This document shows positions 28,168-36,132 of a stretch of 64,000 nt of DNA, piece by piece. Source of the stretch: Methylohalobius crimeensis 10Ki (GTDB taxonomy: Bacteria; Pseudomonadota; Gammaproteobacteria; Methylococcales; Methylothermaceae); the NCBI RefSeq assembly GCF_000421465.1, contig NZ_ATXB01000001.1, positions 2,015,001-2,079,000 of the forward strand, given 5' to 3'. The first letter of the stretch is position 1. Each line of letters begins with the position of its first letter. Under the pieces are notes generated by a model. It did no database searches. It saw only the letters and a program-made list of their open reading frames with translations, and was not told where the DNA came from. A program made the position numbers and the translations under genes.

Positions 28168-28805
28168 GCACATTGGTTTTATTTTTGGGTCTGGTGTTTT
28201 CCTCGCTGACCCTCGCCGGCGGCCACCGGATGGATATGGACAGCATGGTGATGAACGAGAATCCCATGACCCTCCCGGAAGGGTGCCGGAAAATCGCCGG
28301 CGATCAAACCATCACCGTGCACGCCGGTCGCAAATACGCCTATTCATTCCCCGGGGTCGTCTTCGCCTACGACCGGCAAAGCTGGGAAGCTCCCCCTTGC
28401 ACCCGCTTGACGGTGCGATTCATCAATGAAGACGACATTCGCCACCAATTCATGGTTCACGGCCTGCCCGAAAAGCTTTATTCTCAAGGCATGTTCCATA
28501 TCGAGGTTTCCGGCCGCGGCGAAGCGGCCGGCACCTTTATTCTGCCGCCAGACAAGAAGACCTATCTGGTCCACTGCGACATCGCCCAACATACCGAACA
28601 CGGCATGAAGGCCCAGCTCAAGGTGGGCGGCGGCGACGGCGATCTCTCCAGCCTGCCGGGGTTGACCCAACCGGTGCGTCCCGACACTTATCCGACCCGT
28701 TGGACGGGCACCTCGATCGTCCTGTTGATCCTGGCCGTCTTCGGAGGCGGCGCACTGATCTGGCTGCTGGGAAAGCTCTGGCGCATGATGCTCAGCGATA
28801 CCTGA
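28164..28805 (+). CDS. membrane-anchored cupredoxin
   Basis: The 213-residue product has a signal peptide (residues 1-18), a His/Met-rich stretch GGHRMDMDSMVMNENPM, one cupredoxin domain (about 35-155) and a C-terminal membrane helix (about 178-200). Ligands can be read as His in DDIRHQFMVHG near residue 97 and the block HCDIAQHTEHGM near 140, where the Cys-to-His spacing of five is like azurin. The start at 28164 overlaps the oxidase stop; an earlier in-frame ATG at 28149 lies in the oxidase. It is the likely electron partner of the preceding multicopper oxidase. Confidence 0.83.
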   Translation: MSTLVLFLGLVFSSLTLAGGHRMDMDSMVMNENPMTLPEGCRKIAGDQTITVHAGRKYAYSFPGVVFAYDRQSWEAPPCTRLTVRFINEDDIRHQFMVHGLPEKLYSQGMFHIEVSGRGEAAGTFILPPDKKTYLVHCDIAQHTEHGMKAQLKVGGGDGDLSSLPGLTQPVRPDTYPTRWTGTSIVLLILAVFGGGALIWLLGKLWRMMLSDT

Positions 28806-28872
28806 CGCGAACCGTCCGCTTTTACCGCTGTCAAAATCGTTTCAAATATTCATTCGCCGAGGCAACTCTGTC

Positions 28873-29490
28873 ATGACCGCAAGCCCCTTTCCGACCGCTC
28901 GACTGACGGGACTGGTCATCGCCTTTTGGCTCGCCACCGCCACGGCCACCTCGGTGCGGGAAGTCAGCCTGGACGAGATGTTGGCGCGGGCCGAATTGGT
29001 CTTCGAAGGCGAAGTCACGCATCTCGAAGTCAGGGAAACGCCGCATCACCACCGACCTTTCACGCAGATCACTTTTCGCGTATTGGACGTGATCAAGGGC
29101 CGTGAGGAGCTATCCGCCGTCACCCTCGATTTTCTCGGCGGTCACATCGGCGAAAAACGCTTGCAAGTAAGCGATATGGACTACCCCGAACTCGGCGAAC
29201 ACGGCATCTACTTCGTGGAGTCCTTGCAGCGACGCCAGGTCCATCCTCTTTACGGCTGGTCTCAGGGCCGTTTTTTGACCACCGTCGACGAGACGGGCCG
29301 GCTGCATGTCCGAACCGCCGACGGCGAACCCGTGGTCCGGCTCGAGTTCGATTCCGCCTCCGAACCGACAGGCTTGAGCCGGGGCGTCGCCAAAGGGGTA
29401 CGCGTCCGACGCGATGCCCTGTCCAAGGACGCCATTTCCCTGGACGACTTCAAACGGCGATTGCGCCAACGCCTCGAGGGCATCCGATGA
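28873..29490 (+). CDS. secreted protein encoded with a matrixin-type protease
   Basis: The 205-residue product has a signal peptide (about residues 1-25) and a single domain containing AELVFEGEVTHLEV, ITFRVLDVIKG and ELGEHGIYFVESLQ. I know this type only as a conserved secreted protein often seen beside matrixin-like proteases; its function is unknown. Its stop overlaps the protease start by 4 bases. An inhibitor or maturation partner is a reasonable guess, but nothing in the sequence proves it. Confidence 0.65.
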   Translation: MTASPFPTARLTGLVIAFWLATATATSVREVSLDEMLARAELVFEGEVTHLEVRETPHHHRPFTQITFRVLDVIKGREELSAVTLDFLGGHIGEKRLQVSDMDYPELGEHGIYFVESLQRRQVHPLYGWSQGRFLTTVDETGRLHVRTADGEPVVRLEFDSASEPTGLSRGVAKGVRVRRDALSKDAISLDDFKRRLRQRLEGIR

Positions 29491-30794
29491 TCGGGCGGAT
29501 CGGGATTTTTTTGTGGTTGAGCGCGGCTTCCCACGCCGCCTCCGCCTATGTCCTGACCGGCCACCGCTGGCCGACGCCCGAGACGACCTTCGTCTTCGAC
29601 ATCGTCAATACCCGCGGAGAAACCCGTTCGCCCGGCGGAATTTTCTGGAACGACGCTTTCGAAGAAGCCCTGGGGCATTGGACCGAGCATACCGGCTTTA
29701 CCTTCCTGGGCCGGCCGGGCATCGCGGCCGATCCTTGCACCGACGACAATCGCAACACGGTCGGTTTCCGGCTCGACGACTGCGGCTTTTCATTCGGCGA
29801 AACCACCCTGGCGGTGACCTATAGTCTATTTTCCCGCGATATCCTCAGCGAAACCGACATCGTCTTCAATGACAACCAAGAGTGGGATACCTACGAGGGT
29901 CCGCTGCGTGCCCGGGTCACCGACTTCACCCGGGTCGCCACCCACGAACTGGGGCATGCGTTGGGGTTGGGCCATGAAAACAGCGTCCCCTCCATCATGT
30001 CTACCTTGGTGGGCACGCTAACCCTGCCCCAAAAGGATGACATCGACGGTGTCGACGCGATCTACGGCGGCCAAACCTCGCCGCCGGCAGCTTGCCAAGC
30101 GTTCCCTCCCCTGCCTCTCAACCAATGGATCGAGGGACGACTGGAAGCCGCCGACTGCCGGCGCCTGCACATCGCCACGAGCGATTTCTCCAGCGACGAC
30201 AGCGCCGTCGACCTGTATACGCTGGAGTTGCCGGTGGATGGGTTGATCGTCGTTCGCATGCAATCCCTGCAACCGGCACAACTGGACCCTTATCTGGAAA
30301 TCAGAGACAGCGGCGGGGATACGGTGCTGGGGTGGGACGACGACAGCGGCGTCGGGACCGATGCGCTGGTTTATCTTCAATTGTCGGCCGGTGCCTATCA
30401 AATCGTCGCCAACAGCGCCTATCTCTCTCTTCAGGAAGGCGACTACCGCCTGCAAGTCGGCATCAATTTAGAATCGCCCGCCCCGGCCCGCGTGGAAACG
30501 GACGGGTCGGCAATCGTCGATTCGGTGGATGTGAGCGGTGGCGTCTCTTACCGGGCCAGGCTGATTCCCTACACCAACCCGGACGATCCGGAAGGCTCGT
30601 ATTGGCGTCTGGAGAGCGCTGCCATCGAAGAAGGCGAACCGCTTCCCGGCGCCATCCTGCTGCCGGACAGCAACGATCTGATCTTCAATCCGATCGAGGT
30701 ATTCGGCTCTCGATACGACGCGCTCTTGCGGCTTTCCCCGACGCCGCAAATTCCTTGGCTCTGGAAGTTGGACTCGGCCACCCGGCGCAATTAG
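29487..30794 (+). CDS. secreted matrixin-family zinc metalloprotease
   Basis: The 435-residue product has a signal peptide (about residues 1-20), a metzincin catalytic domain (about 25-195) with the full zinc motif HELGHALGLGHE near residue 153 and the Met-turn SIMST near 170, and a C-terminal part (about 235-330) resembling a bacterial pre-peptidase C-terminal domain (LDPYLEIRDSGGDTVLGWDDD). No membrane anchor is seen, so it is probably exported. It is co-transcribed with the upstream secreted protein. galE converges on it 31 bases further on. Confidence 0.88.
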   Translation: MIGRIGIFLWLSAASHAASAYVLTGHRWPTPETTFVFDIVNTRGETRSPGGIFWNDAFEEALGHWTEHTGFTFLGRPGIAADPCTDDNRNTVGFRLDDCGFSFGETTLAVTYSLFSRDILSETDIVFNDNQEWDTYEGPLRARVTDFTRVATHELGHALGLGHENSVPSIMSTLVGTLTLPQKDDIDGVDAIYGGQTSPPAACQAFPPLPLNQWIEGRLEAADCRRLHIATSDFSSDDSAVDLYTLELPVDGLIVVRMQSLQPAQLDPYLEIRDSGGDTVLGWDDDSGVGTDALVYLQLSAGAYQIVANSAYLSLQEGDYRLQVGINLESPAPARVETDGSAIVDSVDVSGGVSYRARLIPYTNPDDPEGSYWRLESAAIEEGEPLPGAILLPDSNDLIFNPIEVFGSRYDALLRLSPTPQIPWLWKLDSATRRN

Positions 30795-30825
30795 TCGCTA
30801 TTAACATTCTCGGTAAGAGCCGGTG

Positions 30826-31872
30826 CTAACGCTCCGGATAGCCATCGGGATTTCGTTGCTGCCAATGCCAGGCGTCCCGGACCATGTCCTCGACTCCCCT
30901 CTCCGCCCGCCAATCCAGCTCATCCGCCGCGCGGCCGGGAGCGGCATACACCTCGGCGGCGTCCCCGGGGCGGCGATCCACGATTGAATAGGGCAGTCGC
31001 TTTTCGCACACTTTTTCGAATGCCCGCACCACCTCGAGTACACTGTATCCGGTGCCGGTCCCCAAATTATAGGTAAACGCCCGCCCCGCCGGCTGAGACA
31101 ATTGCTTTTCCACCGCCTTGACGTGCGCCTTGGCCAAATCCACCACATGAATGTAGTCGCGCACACCAGTCCCGTCGCGGGTGGGGTAATCGCCGCCGAA
31201 TACCTTCAATTGTTCCAACTTTCCCACCGCCACTTGGGTGATGTAGGGCATCAGATTGTTGGGGATGCCGTTGGGATCTTCTCCGATCATACCGCTGGGG
31301 TGTGCGCCGACGGGATTGAAATAGCGCAGCAAGGTCGCCGTCCATGGATGATCCGCCTGGTTGAGACAATCGGCGGCCACCAGATCTCGCAAAATCTCCT
31401 CGATGAACAGTTTGGTCCGGCCGTAAGGATTGGTGGCCCGCAAGGGAAACTCTTCGGTGATGGGGACGCTTGCGGGCTCGCCATAGACGGTTGCCGAGGA
31501 ACTGAAGACCATCCGCTTGACGCCGGCCGCCCCCATCGCTTCACACAAGGCCAAGGTACCGGTAACGTTGTTCCGGTAATAGGCCAAAGGCCGCTCGCAC
31601 GACTCCCCCACCGCCTTGAGACCGGCAAAATGCACTACGATATCACTGGGATAAAGCGCGAAAATCCGCTCCATCTCCGACCGATCGCCCATATCCGCGC
31701 AAAAAAACGGAATCTTTTTACCGCTAATATTTTCGACCCGCCGAATCGCCTCGAATTTGCTATTGCTGAGATTGTCCACCACCACGACTTCAAAGCCGGC
31801 CGCCAACAATTCCACGCACGTGTGACTGCCAATATAGCCGGCGCCGCCGGTTACCAGTACTCGGATAGCCAT
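30826..31872 (-). CDS. galE: UDP-glucose 4-epimerase
   Basis: The 348-residue short-chain dehydrogenase interconverts UDP-glucose and UDP-galactose. The NAD motif GGAGYIGSHTCVELL is at residues 8-22, the catalytic Ser lies in SSSATVYGEP near 125 and the YxxxK pair in NPYGRTKLFIEE near 150. Full length and close to the GalE type that starts VLVTGGAGYIGSH. It supplies sugars for lipopolysaccharide or exopolysaccharide. No other sugar genes are adjacent. The 272 bases beyond its start (31873-32144) hold the promoters of galE and the divergent HbpS-like gene. Confidence 0.95.
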   Translation of the reverse strand: MAIRVLVTGGAGYIGSHTCVELLAAGFEVVVVDNLSNSKFEAIRRVENISGKKIPFFCADMGDRSEMERIFALYPSDIVVHFAGLKAVGESCERPLAYYRNNVTGTLALCEAMGAAGVKRMVFSSSATVYGEPASVPITEEFPLRATNPYGRTKLFIEEILRDLVAADCLNQADHPWTATLLRYFNPVGAHPSGMIGEDPNGIPNNLMPYITQVAVGKLEQLKVFGGDYPTRDGTGVRDYIHVVDLAKAHVKAVEKQLSQPAGRAFTYNLGTGTGYSVLEVVRAFEKVCEKRLPYSIVDRRPGDAAEVYAAPGRAADELDWRAERGVEDMVRDAWHWQQRNPDGYPER

Positions 31873-32144
31873 AGGTATACCTTCATTCGCATCGTCTTAG
31901 TTTAAAGGTGGACTTATCCCCTTCTCGAAAGGGGGTATTCTACAAACTCAAACGGCATTCTTTCACCCAGAAACACAGAATGATCAAATGCCCACCGCTC
32001 GACCCACATCGGCCAACCCCTACTTTCCTGAAACGACAAAGCGGTCTATAAACTAATATTTAATCTTATGTTTCTTATTACTTAATAGTACAATTCTCGT
32101 CGGCCATTGGCCAATTAATAACTATCCATAAAAAGGAGGACGTT

Positions 32145-32891
32145 ATGTACATAAGAACGTTGTCAAGCGCCGTAGCAATTCTGTTAGCCTCTATCGGCAC
32201 CGCTTTGGCGGCTTGTCCCAATGTTAGCTGGCAACAGTTGACCGATACTCTCAAGGCAAACATTGCCCCTACCGGCGGGCCTTCCAACGGGGGACTGGAT
32301 TTCAACATGTGGGCGACCATCGTTTCTCCCGAGGGTAGAGTCTGCATGGTCACCAAATCCGGCGATTCTCTCAACGCCCAATGGCTCGGCAGTCGGGTGA
32401 TTTCGGCACAGAAAGCCAATACCGCCGTGCTTTTCAGCCTCACCCAAGGACTTGCCTTGTCCACTGCTAATTTATATGCCGCTGTCCAGCCCGGCGGATC
32501 CTTGTTTGGACTCCAATTCAGCAACCCGGTCAATCCGCATGCCGCATATCGAGGCAACGAACAAGCATACGGGACTGATAATGACCCCTTAGTGGGTTCT
32601 CAAGTCGGGGGAGTCAACGTATTTGGAGGCGGTTTGCCGCTCTATGACGGCAGTGGCAACTTGATCGGCGCCTTGGGAGTATCGGGGGATACCTCCTGTG
32701 CCGACCACAACGTCGCCTGGCGTGTACGCCAGACATTAGGTCTCAACAATGTTCCCGCCGGAGTGAATGAAGTAGAAGGCAATGACAACATTATTTATGA
32801 CGATGTCGATGGCAACAATAACGGCGTTGTAGATGGCTTCGAGCATCCTGAATGCGGCAACAATGAAAAAGCCGTCAACGCAACGCTCTGA
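32145..32891 (+). CDS. secreted HbpS/GlcG-like (DUF336) protein
   Basis: The 248-residue product has a signal peptide (cleaved about residue 23, ALAAC) and an HbpS/GlcG-type fold, seen in SRVISAQKANTAVLFS near residue 86, and GGLPLYDGSGNLIGALGVSG near 163 followed by SCADHNVAW. Such proteins bind haem or small cofactors in the periplasm. The last 40 residues (DDVDGNNNGVVDGFEHPEC) are Asp/Asn-rich like a calcium-binding loop and are not part of the usual domain. A strong AAGGAGG site precedes the ATG. It stands alone, with its own terminator. Confidence 0.8.
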   Translation: MYIRTLSSAVAILLASIGTALAACPNVSWQQLTDTLKANIAPTGGPSNGGLDFNMWATIVSPEGRVCMVTKSGDSLNAQWLGSRVISAQKANTAVLFSLTQGLALSTANLYAAVQPGGSLFGLQFSNPVNPHAAYRGNEQAYGTDNDPLVGSQVGGVNVFGGGLPLYDGSGNLIGALGVSGDTSCADHNVAWRVRQTLGLNNVPAGVNEVEGNDNIIYDDVDGNNNGVVDGFEHPECGNNEKAVNATL

Positions 32892-32919
32892 ATCGATTCT
32901 CGCCAAGTTTTCTAGTTTG

Positions 32920-32947
32920 ACCGGGGTAATTTTACCCCGGTTTTTAT
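32920..32947 (+). terminator. intrinsic terminator between convergent genes
   Basis: ACCGGGGTAA (32920-32929) pairs perfectly with TTACCCCGGT (32932-32941) and is followed by TTTTAT. It ends the HbpS-like gene. The T-tract overlaps the xerD stop codon (TAA on the minus strand at 32944-32946). Confidence 0.9.
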
Positions 32948-33825
32948 CCCCGCGGATGAAAGCGCTGGTGCAGATCCTTCAAACGCGCCTGGGCGATATG
33001 GGTATAGATTTGGGTGGTGGACAAGCTGCTGTGGCCCAGCAGCATCTGTACCACGCGCAAGTCGGCGCCGTGGTTGATGAGATGGGTGGCAAACGCATGC
33101 CGGAGGGTGTGGGGGGACAAGGGTTTATCGATGCCCGCTTGACGGGCATAACGTTTGATCAGATGCCAAAACGCTTGCCGGGTCATGGGACCGCCACGGC
33201 GGGTGACGAAAAGATAGGGAGATTGCCGGACTCCCAACAACTCGGGACGCGACTTGATCCAATAAGCGTCGAGCCAAGCGAGGGCCTCTTCTCCCAGGGG
33301 AACCAGGCGCTCCTTGTTGCCTTTCCCCCAAATGCGGGCCACGCCCAGGTTTCTGTCCACCTGGTTGACTTTCATCGCCACCAACTCGGAAACCCGGAGC
33401 CCCGTGGCATACAGCACCTCGATCATGGATCGGTCGCGCAATCCCAACATTTGATCCGAATCGGGCGCCTGCAGCAGTGATTCGACCTCGGCCTCGCTCA
33501 AGGTATCCGGCAGACTACGGCCCAAATAAGGTGACTCGATCCCGGCACAAGGATCGGTTTCGATCAAACCCTCGCGCAGTAAATAGCGATAGAATTTCCT
33601 CAAGCTCGACAACAGGCGAGCGCTGCTACGAGCGCTGGCGCCAGTGTGGAAGCGATGCCCCAAATACCGCGCCACCTGTTCTTGAGTCGCCTCGAGTGGC
33701 GACTTTCCCAACCATTCGGCAAACCGCTTCAAGTCGGTGGCATAAGCTTTTAAGGTATTAACGCTGAGCCCTTCTTCCAACCACAGCGCATCGGAAAAAC
33801 GCTGGATCAGGTCGGAATCGCCCAT
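32944..33825 (-). CDS. xerD: tyrosine recombinase XerD
   Basis: This is a 293-residue site-specific recombinase that resolves chromosome dimers at dif with XerC and FtsK. The SAM-like N-terminal domain starts FSDALWLEEGLSVNTLKAYA. The catalytic residues are Arg in ATGLRVSELV, the HTLRHAFATHL box, and the final His and Tyr in LLGHSSLSTTQIYTH. The start at 33825 (MGDSDLIQRF) gives the normal family length; a start at 33855 would add ten residues. It lies downstream of the rpsP-rimM-trmD-rplS operon, and is possibly read through from it. Confidence 0.94.
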   Translation of the reverse strand: MGDSDLIQRFSDALWLEEGLSVNTLKAYATDLKRFAEWLGKSPLEATQEQVARYLGHRFHTGASARSSARLLSSLRKFYRYLLREGLIETDPCAGIESPYLGRSLPDTLSEAEVESLLQAPDSDQMLGLRDRSMIEVLYATGLRVSELVAMKVNQVDRNLGVARIWGKGNKERLVPLGEEALAWLDAYWIKSRPELLGVRQSPYLFVTRRGGPMTRQAFWHLIKRYARQAGIDKPLSPHTLRHAFATHLINHGADLRVVQMLLGHSSLSTTQIYTHIAQARLKDLHQRFHPRG

Positions 33826-33862
33826 AGCGTTTTTAATGCGGCGGGGCAACGGCACTCGAGGG

Positions 33863-33890
33863 AGGGCGGCCGCATAGGACCGCCCCTACG
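33863..33890 (-). repeat. REP-like palindrome 3' of rplS
   Basis: On the minus strand this reads GTAGGGGCGGTCC, a short loop and GGCCGCCCT. It begins about 16 bases after the rplS stop. It shares its GTAGGGGCG head and orientation with the elements at 34286-34313 and 54962-54989, so the three look like one dispersed family. Confidence 0.6.
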
Positions 33891-33905
33891 TCCGTGAAGC
33901 GCCGC

Positions 33906-34259
33906 TTAGACCTTTTCCTTGATTCGGGCCGCCTTGCCGCGACGCTCGCGCAGATAGTACAGTTTGGCGCGACGCACTTTACCGCGGCGCTTGACCGTAA
34001 TTTCGTGCACCAAGGGGCTGTACAGTTGGAAAACCCGCTCCACGCCTTCGCCGTGGGAAACCTTGCGCACGGTGAAGGCCGAATTCAACCCTCGATTGCG
34101 CTTGGCGATCACCACACCCTCGAACGCCTGCAGGCGCTCGCGGTTGCCTTCTCGGACCTTGACCTGCACCACCACCGTATCACCGGGATTGAAGTCCGGG
34201 ATCGGCTTTTCCAGGTGGGCCATCTGTTCCCTTTCGATTTGCTCGATCACATTGCTCAT
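33906..34259 (-). CDS. rplS: 50S ribosomal protein L19
   Basis: The 117-residue ribosomal protein sits at the 30S-50S interface. It begins [20 protein letters not shown] and contains [20 protein letters not shown] and [20 protein letters not shown], the usual L19 blocks over full length. Last gene of the conserved rpsP-rimM-trmD-rplS operon. A REP-like palindrome lies in the 50-base gap with trmD and another follows it. Confidence 0.98.
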   Translation of the reverse strand: MSNVIEQIEREQMAHLEKPIPDFNPGDTVVVQVKVREGNRERLQAFEGVVIAKRNRGLNSAFTVRKVSHGEGVERVFQLYSPLVHEITVKRRGKVRRAKLYYLRERRGKAARIKEKV

Positions 34260-34285
34260 TTTTCTCTACTCCTTCGCTTTTCGAG

Positions 34286-34313
34286 AAGGGCGAACTCATC
34301 GGTTCGCCCCTAC
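34286..34313 (-). repeat. REP-like palindrome supplying the trmD stop codon
   Basis: GGGCGAAC (34288-34295) pairs with GTTCGCCC (34302-34309). On the minus strand the element begins GTAGGGGCGAACC, and its TAG (34312-34310) is the trmD stop. Same head and orientation as the elements at 33863-33890 and 54962-54989. Confidence 0.7.
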
Positions 34314-35047
34314 CCCAGCTCTCGTTTGAACTCTTCCAACAGGGCTCGATCTTCCGCAGTCAGCGCCTGGTCCTGCAACAAATCCGGACGCTTCAGCCAA
34401 GTCTTCCCGAGGGCCTGCTTTCTCCGCCAGCGCGCGATCGCCGCGTGATCGCCGCTGAGCAACACTTCGGGTACCCGGCGATCGGCAAATTCCTCCGGCC
34501 GGGTGTAATGGGGGTGGTCCAGCAATCCCGCCATGTAAGAGTCTTGCCGGGCCGACTCGGCGTCGTTCAACACGCCGGGCAACAATCGGGTGACGCTATC
34601 GATCACCACCAGCGCCGGTAATTCGCCTCCCGACAATACGTAATCGCCGATCGACCACTCCTCGTCGATTTCGCTCTCGATCAGGCGCTCGTCAATCCCT
34701 TCGTAACGTCCCGCGACCAAAACCAGACGCTCCATCCCGGCGAAACGAACCACCGCCTTCTGGTCCAAGCGCTTCCCCTGGGGGGACAAATAAACCACCC
34801 GCGGGGCGGTTTCAGCGCCCACCCTTGCCGCTCGAATCGCATCCCTTAAAGGCTGAACCTGCATCACCATCCCCGGTCCCCCGCCGTAGGGACGGTCGTC
34901 CACGGTTCGGTAGCGGTCGTGGGTAAAATCGCGCGGATTCCATAGCATAAGCTGCATCAATCCACGCTCGCGCGCCCTTCCGGCGACCCCAAACCGGAGG
35001 GCTGACTCGACCATCTCCGGAAACAAGGTGACCACGTCGAAACGCAT
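34310..35047 (-). CDS. trmD: tRNA (guanine-37-N1)-methyltransferase
   Basis: The 245-residue SPOUT methyltransferase makes m1G37 in tRNAs that read CNN codons. It begins [20 protein letters not shown], and its cofactor knot includes [11 protein letters not shown] near residue 58, [13 protein letters not shown] near 110 and [15 protein letters not shown] near 132. The start at 35047 overlaps the rimM stop as ATGA; the longer frame from 35125 would run into rimM. Its stop codon is provided by a palindromic repeat. Confidence 0.97.
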   Translation of the reverse strand: MRFDVVTLFPEMVESALRFGVAGRARERGLMQLMLWNPRDFTHDRYRTVDDRPYGGGPGMVMQVQPLRDAIRAARVGAETAPRVVYLSPQGKRLDQKAVVRFAGMERLVLVAGRYEGIDERLIESEIDEEWSIGDYVLSGGELPALVVIDSVTRLLPGVLNDAESARQDSYMAGLLDHPHYTRPEEFADRRVPEVLLSGDHAAIARWRRKQALGKTWLKRPDLLQDQALTAEDRALLEEFKRELG

Positions 35048-35553
35048 CAATAGCCCGGGTCCCAATCCACCCGGATCTCCCCCGCCGCCAAATTCACTTC
35101 TCGGATCACTCGATCGCGCAGCCAAGGAACCAGAATTTCTCTCCCTTCCTCTCCACGCACGATCATCACGTCGTTGGCACCGGTTTCCATCATATCGACG
35201 ACTTGCCCGAACCGGCGACCGGCGAGATCCAAGACGTCCATTCCCACCAGATCGGCCCAGTAAAATTCACCGGGCTCGAGCGGCGGCAACCGGGTGCGGT
35301 CGATTTCGATCTTCGCCCCGCGCAGGATTTCCGCGGCCTCGCGTGTGTCGATGCCTTCCAGCGAAGCCACCACCGAGGGTCCCTGCCGGCGACCCTCCAG
35401 AACCTTCAGCGACCAGCGTTTCTCCTTGTGCGCCAGCTCCCAAGGAGAATATTCGAGGATATTTTCCCGGGGCCGGGTATGGGAATAGACTCTTACCCAT
35501 CCCTTGACGCCGAATGCCCCGGAGATTTCCCCCAGCCGTATGCGCCGCGTCAC
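35047..35553 (-). CDS. rimM: 16S rRNA processing protein RimM
   Basis: The 168-residue two-domain ribosome maturation factor binds S19 and helps assemble the 30S head. [20 protein letters not shown] opens the N-terminal barrel, and [18 protein letters not shown] and [16 protein letters not shown] mark the PRC-barrel. Six bases separate it from rpsP. The stop overlaps the trmD start. Confidence 0.96.
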   Translation of the reverse strand: MTRRIRLGEISGAFGVKGWVRVYSHTRPRENILEYSPWELAHKEKRWSLKVLEGRRQGPSVVASLEGIDTREAAEILRGAKIEIDRTRLPPLEPGEFYWADLVGMDVLDLAGRRFGQVVDMMETGANDVMIVRGEEGREILVPWLRDRVIREVNLAAGEIRVDWDPGY

Positions 35554-35559
35554 CCCGTC

Positions 35560-35841
35560 TTAGGCCGCAGCCGCTTCTCCCGAGGACTGGGCCGTCTCGA
35601 GCTTGCGCCATTCGCGCACCAAGCTCTTGACCCGGTTGCTCATCTGAGCGCCGCGTCCGACCCAAAAGTCCAGCCGCTCCTTATCCAACCGCAGCCGGGC
35701 ATCGCCGGCTTCCACCAAAGGATTGAAATAACCCAATTGCTCGATGTGACGGCCGTCGCGCTTGGCGCGTTGATCGGCCACCACGATTTGGTAAAAGGGA
35801 CGCTTTTTCGCGCCGCCGCGTGCCAGACGAATCGTAACCAT
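35560..35841 (-). CDS. rpsP: 30S ribosomal protein S16
   Basis: The 93-residue ribosomal protein begins [20 protein letters not shown], the invariant S16 start, and continues with [21 protein letters not shown]. It is the first gene of the rpsP-rimM-trmD-rplS operon. An Ala/Gly-rich tail (SSGEAAAA) ends it. The promoter must lie in 35842-35960, an AT-rich stretch, but I could not place it with confidence. Confidence 0.98.
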   Translation of the reverse strand: MVTIRLARGGAKKRPFYQIVVADQRAKRDGRHIEQLGYFNPLVEAGDARLRLDKERLDFWVGRGAQMSNRVKSLVREWRKLETAQSSGEAAAA

Positions 35842-35974
35842 AGCTATTTAGTCTCTCTCGTTATTTGATTCAGGTTAATCGATATATTTTACCGACTTTT
35901 CCTTTAATGTTAAGCAGGATTTAACCCATCCGGCAAAACAATCGCATCTCCCCCGGGTTTATTATAGAAATTCA

Positions 35975-36103
35975 TCCCTTCTCCCTCTTGGAGGGAGAAG
36001 GTTAGGAAGAGGGTGGATCTAATTGAAATGAAAGACATTTTTCTTTAAACCACCCTCTCCCGCCAGCGGGAGGGAGTTTGCGACACCCTCGCTGGCGGGG
36101 GGG
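35975..36103. repeat. intergenic hairpins between rpsP and the Nfn-like gene
   Basis: Two inverted repeats sit in this 291-base gap. The first is TTCTCCCTC/GAGGGAGAA with a three-base loop near 35980-36000. The second is CCCGCCAGCG with GAGGG pairing with CCCTCGCTGGCGGG near 36059-36098. The second lies about 30 bases past the stop of the Nfn-like gene and may act as its terminator. Similar CCCTCTCCC-type palindromes are common between bacterial genes. No gene is seen here. Confidence 0.5.
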
Positions 36104-36132
36104 CAATAGCCATCCATGCGTTTATCTTCATC

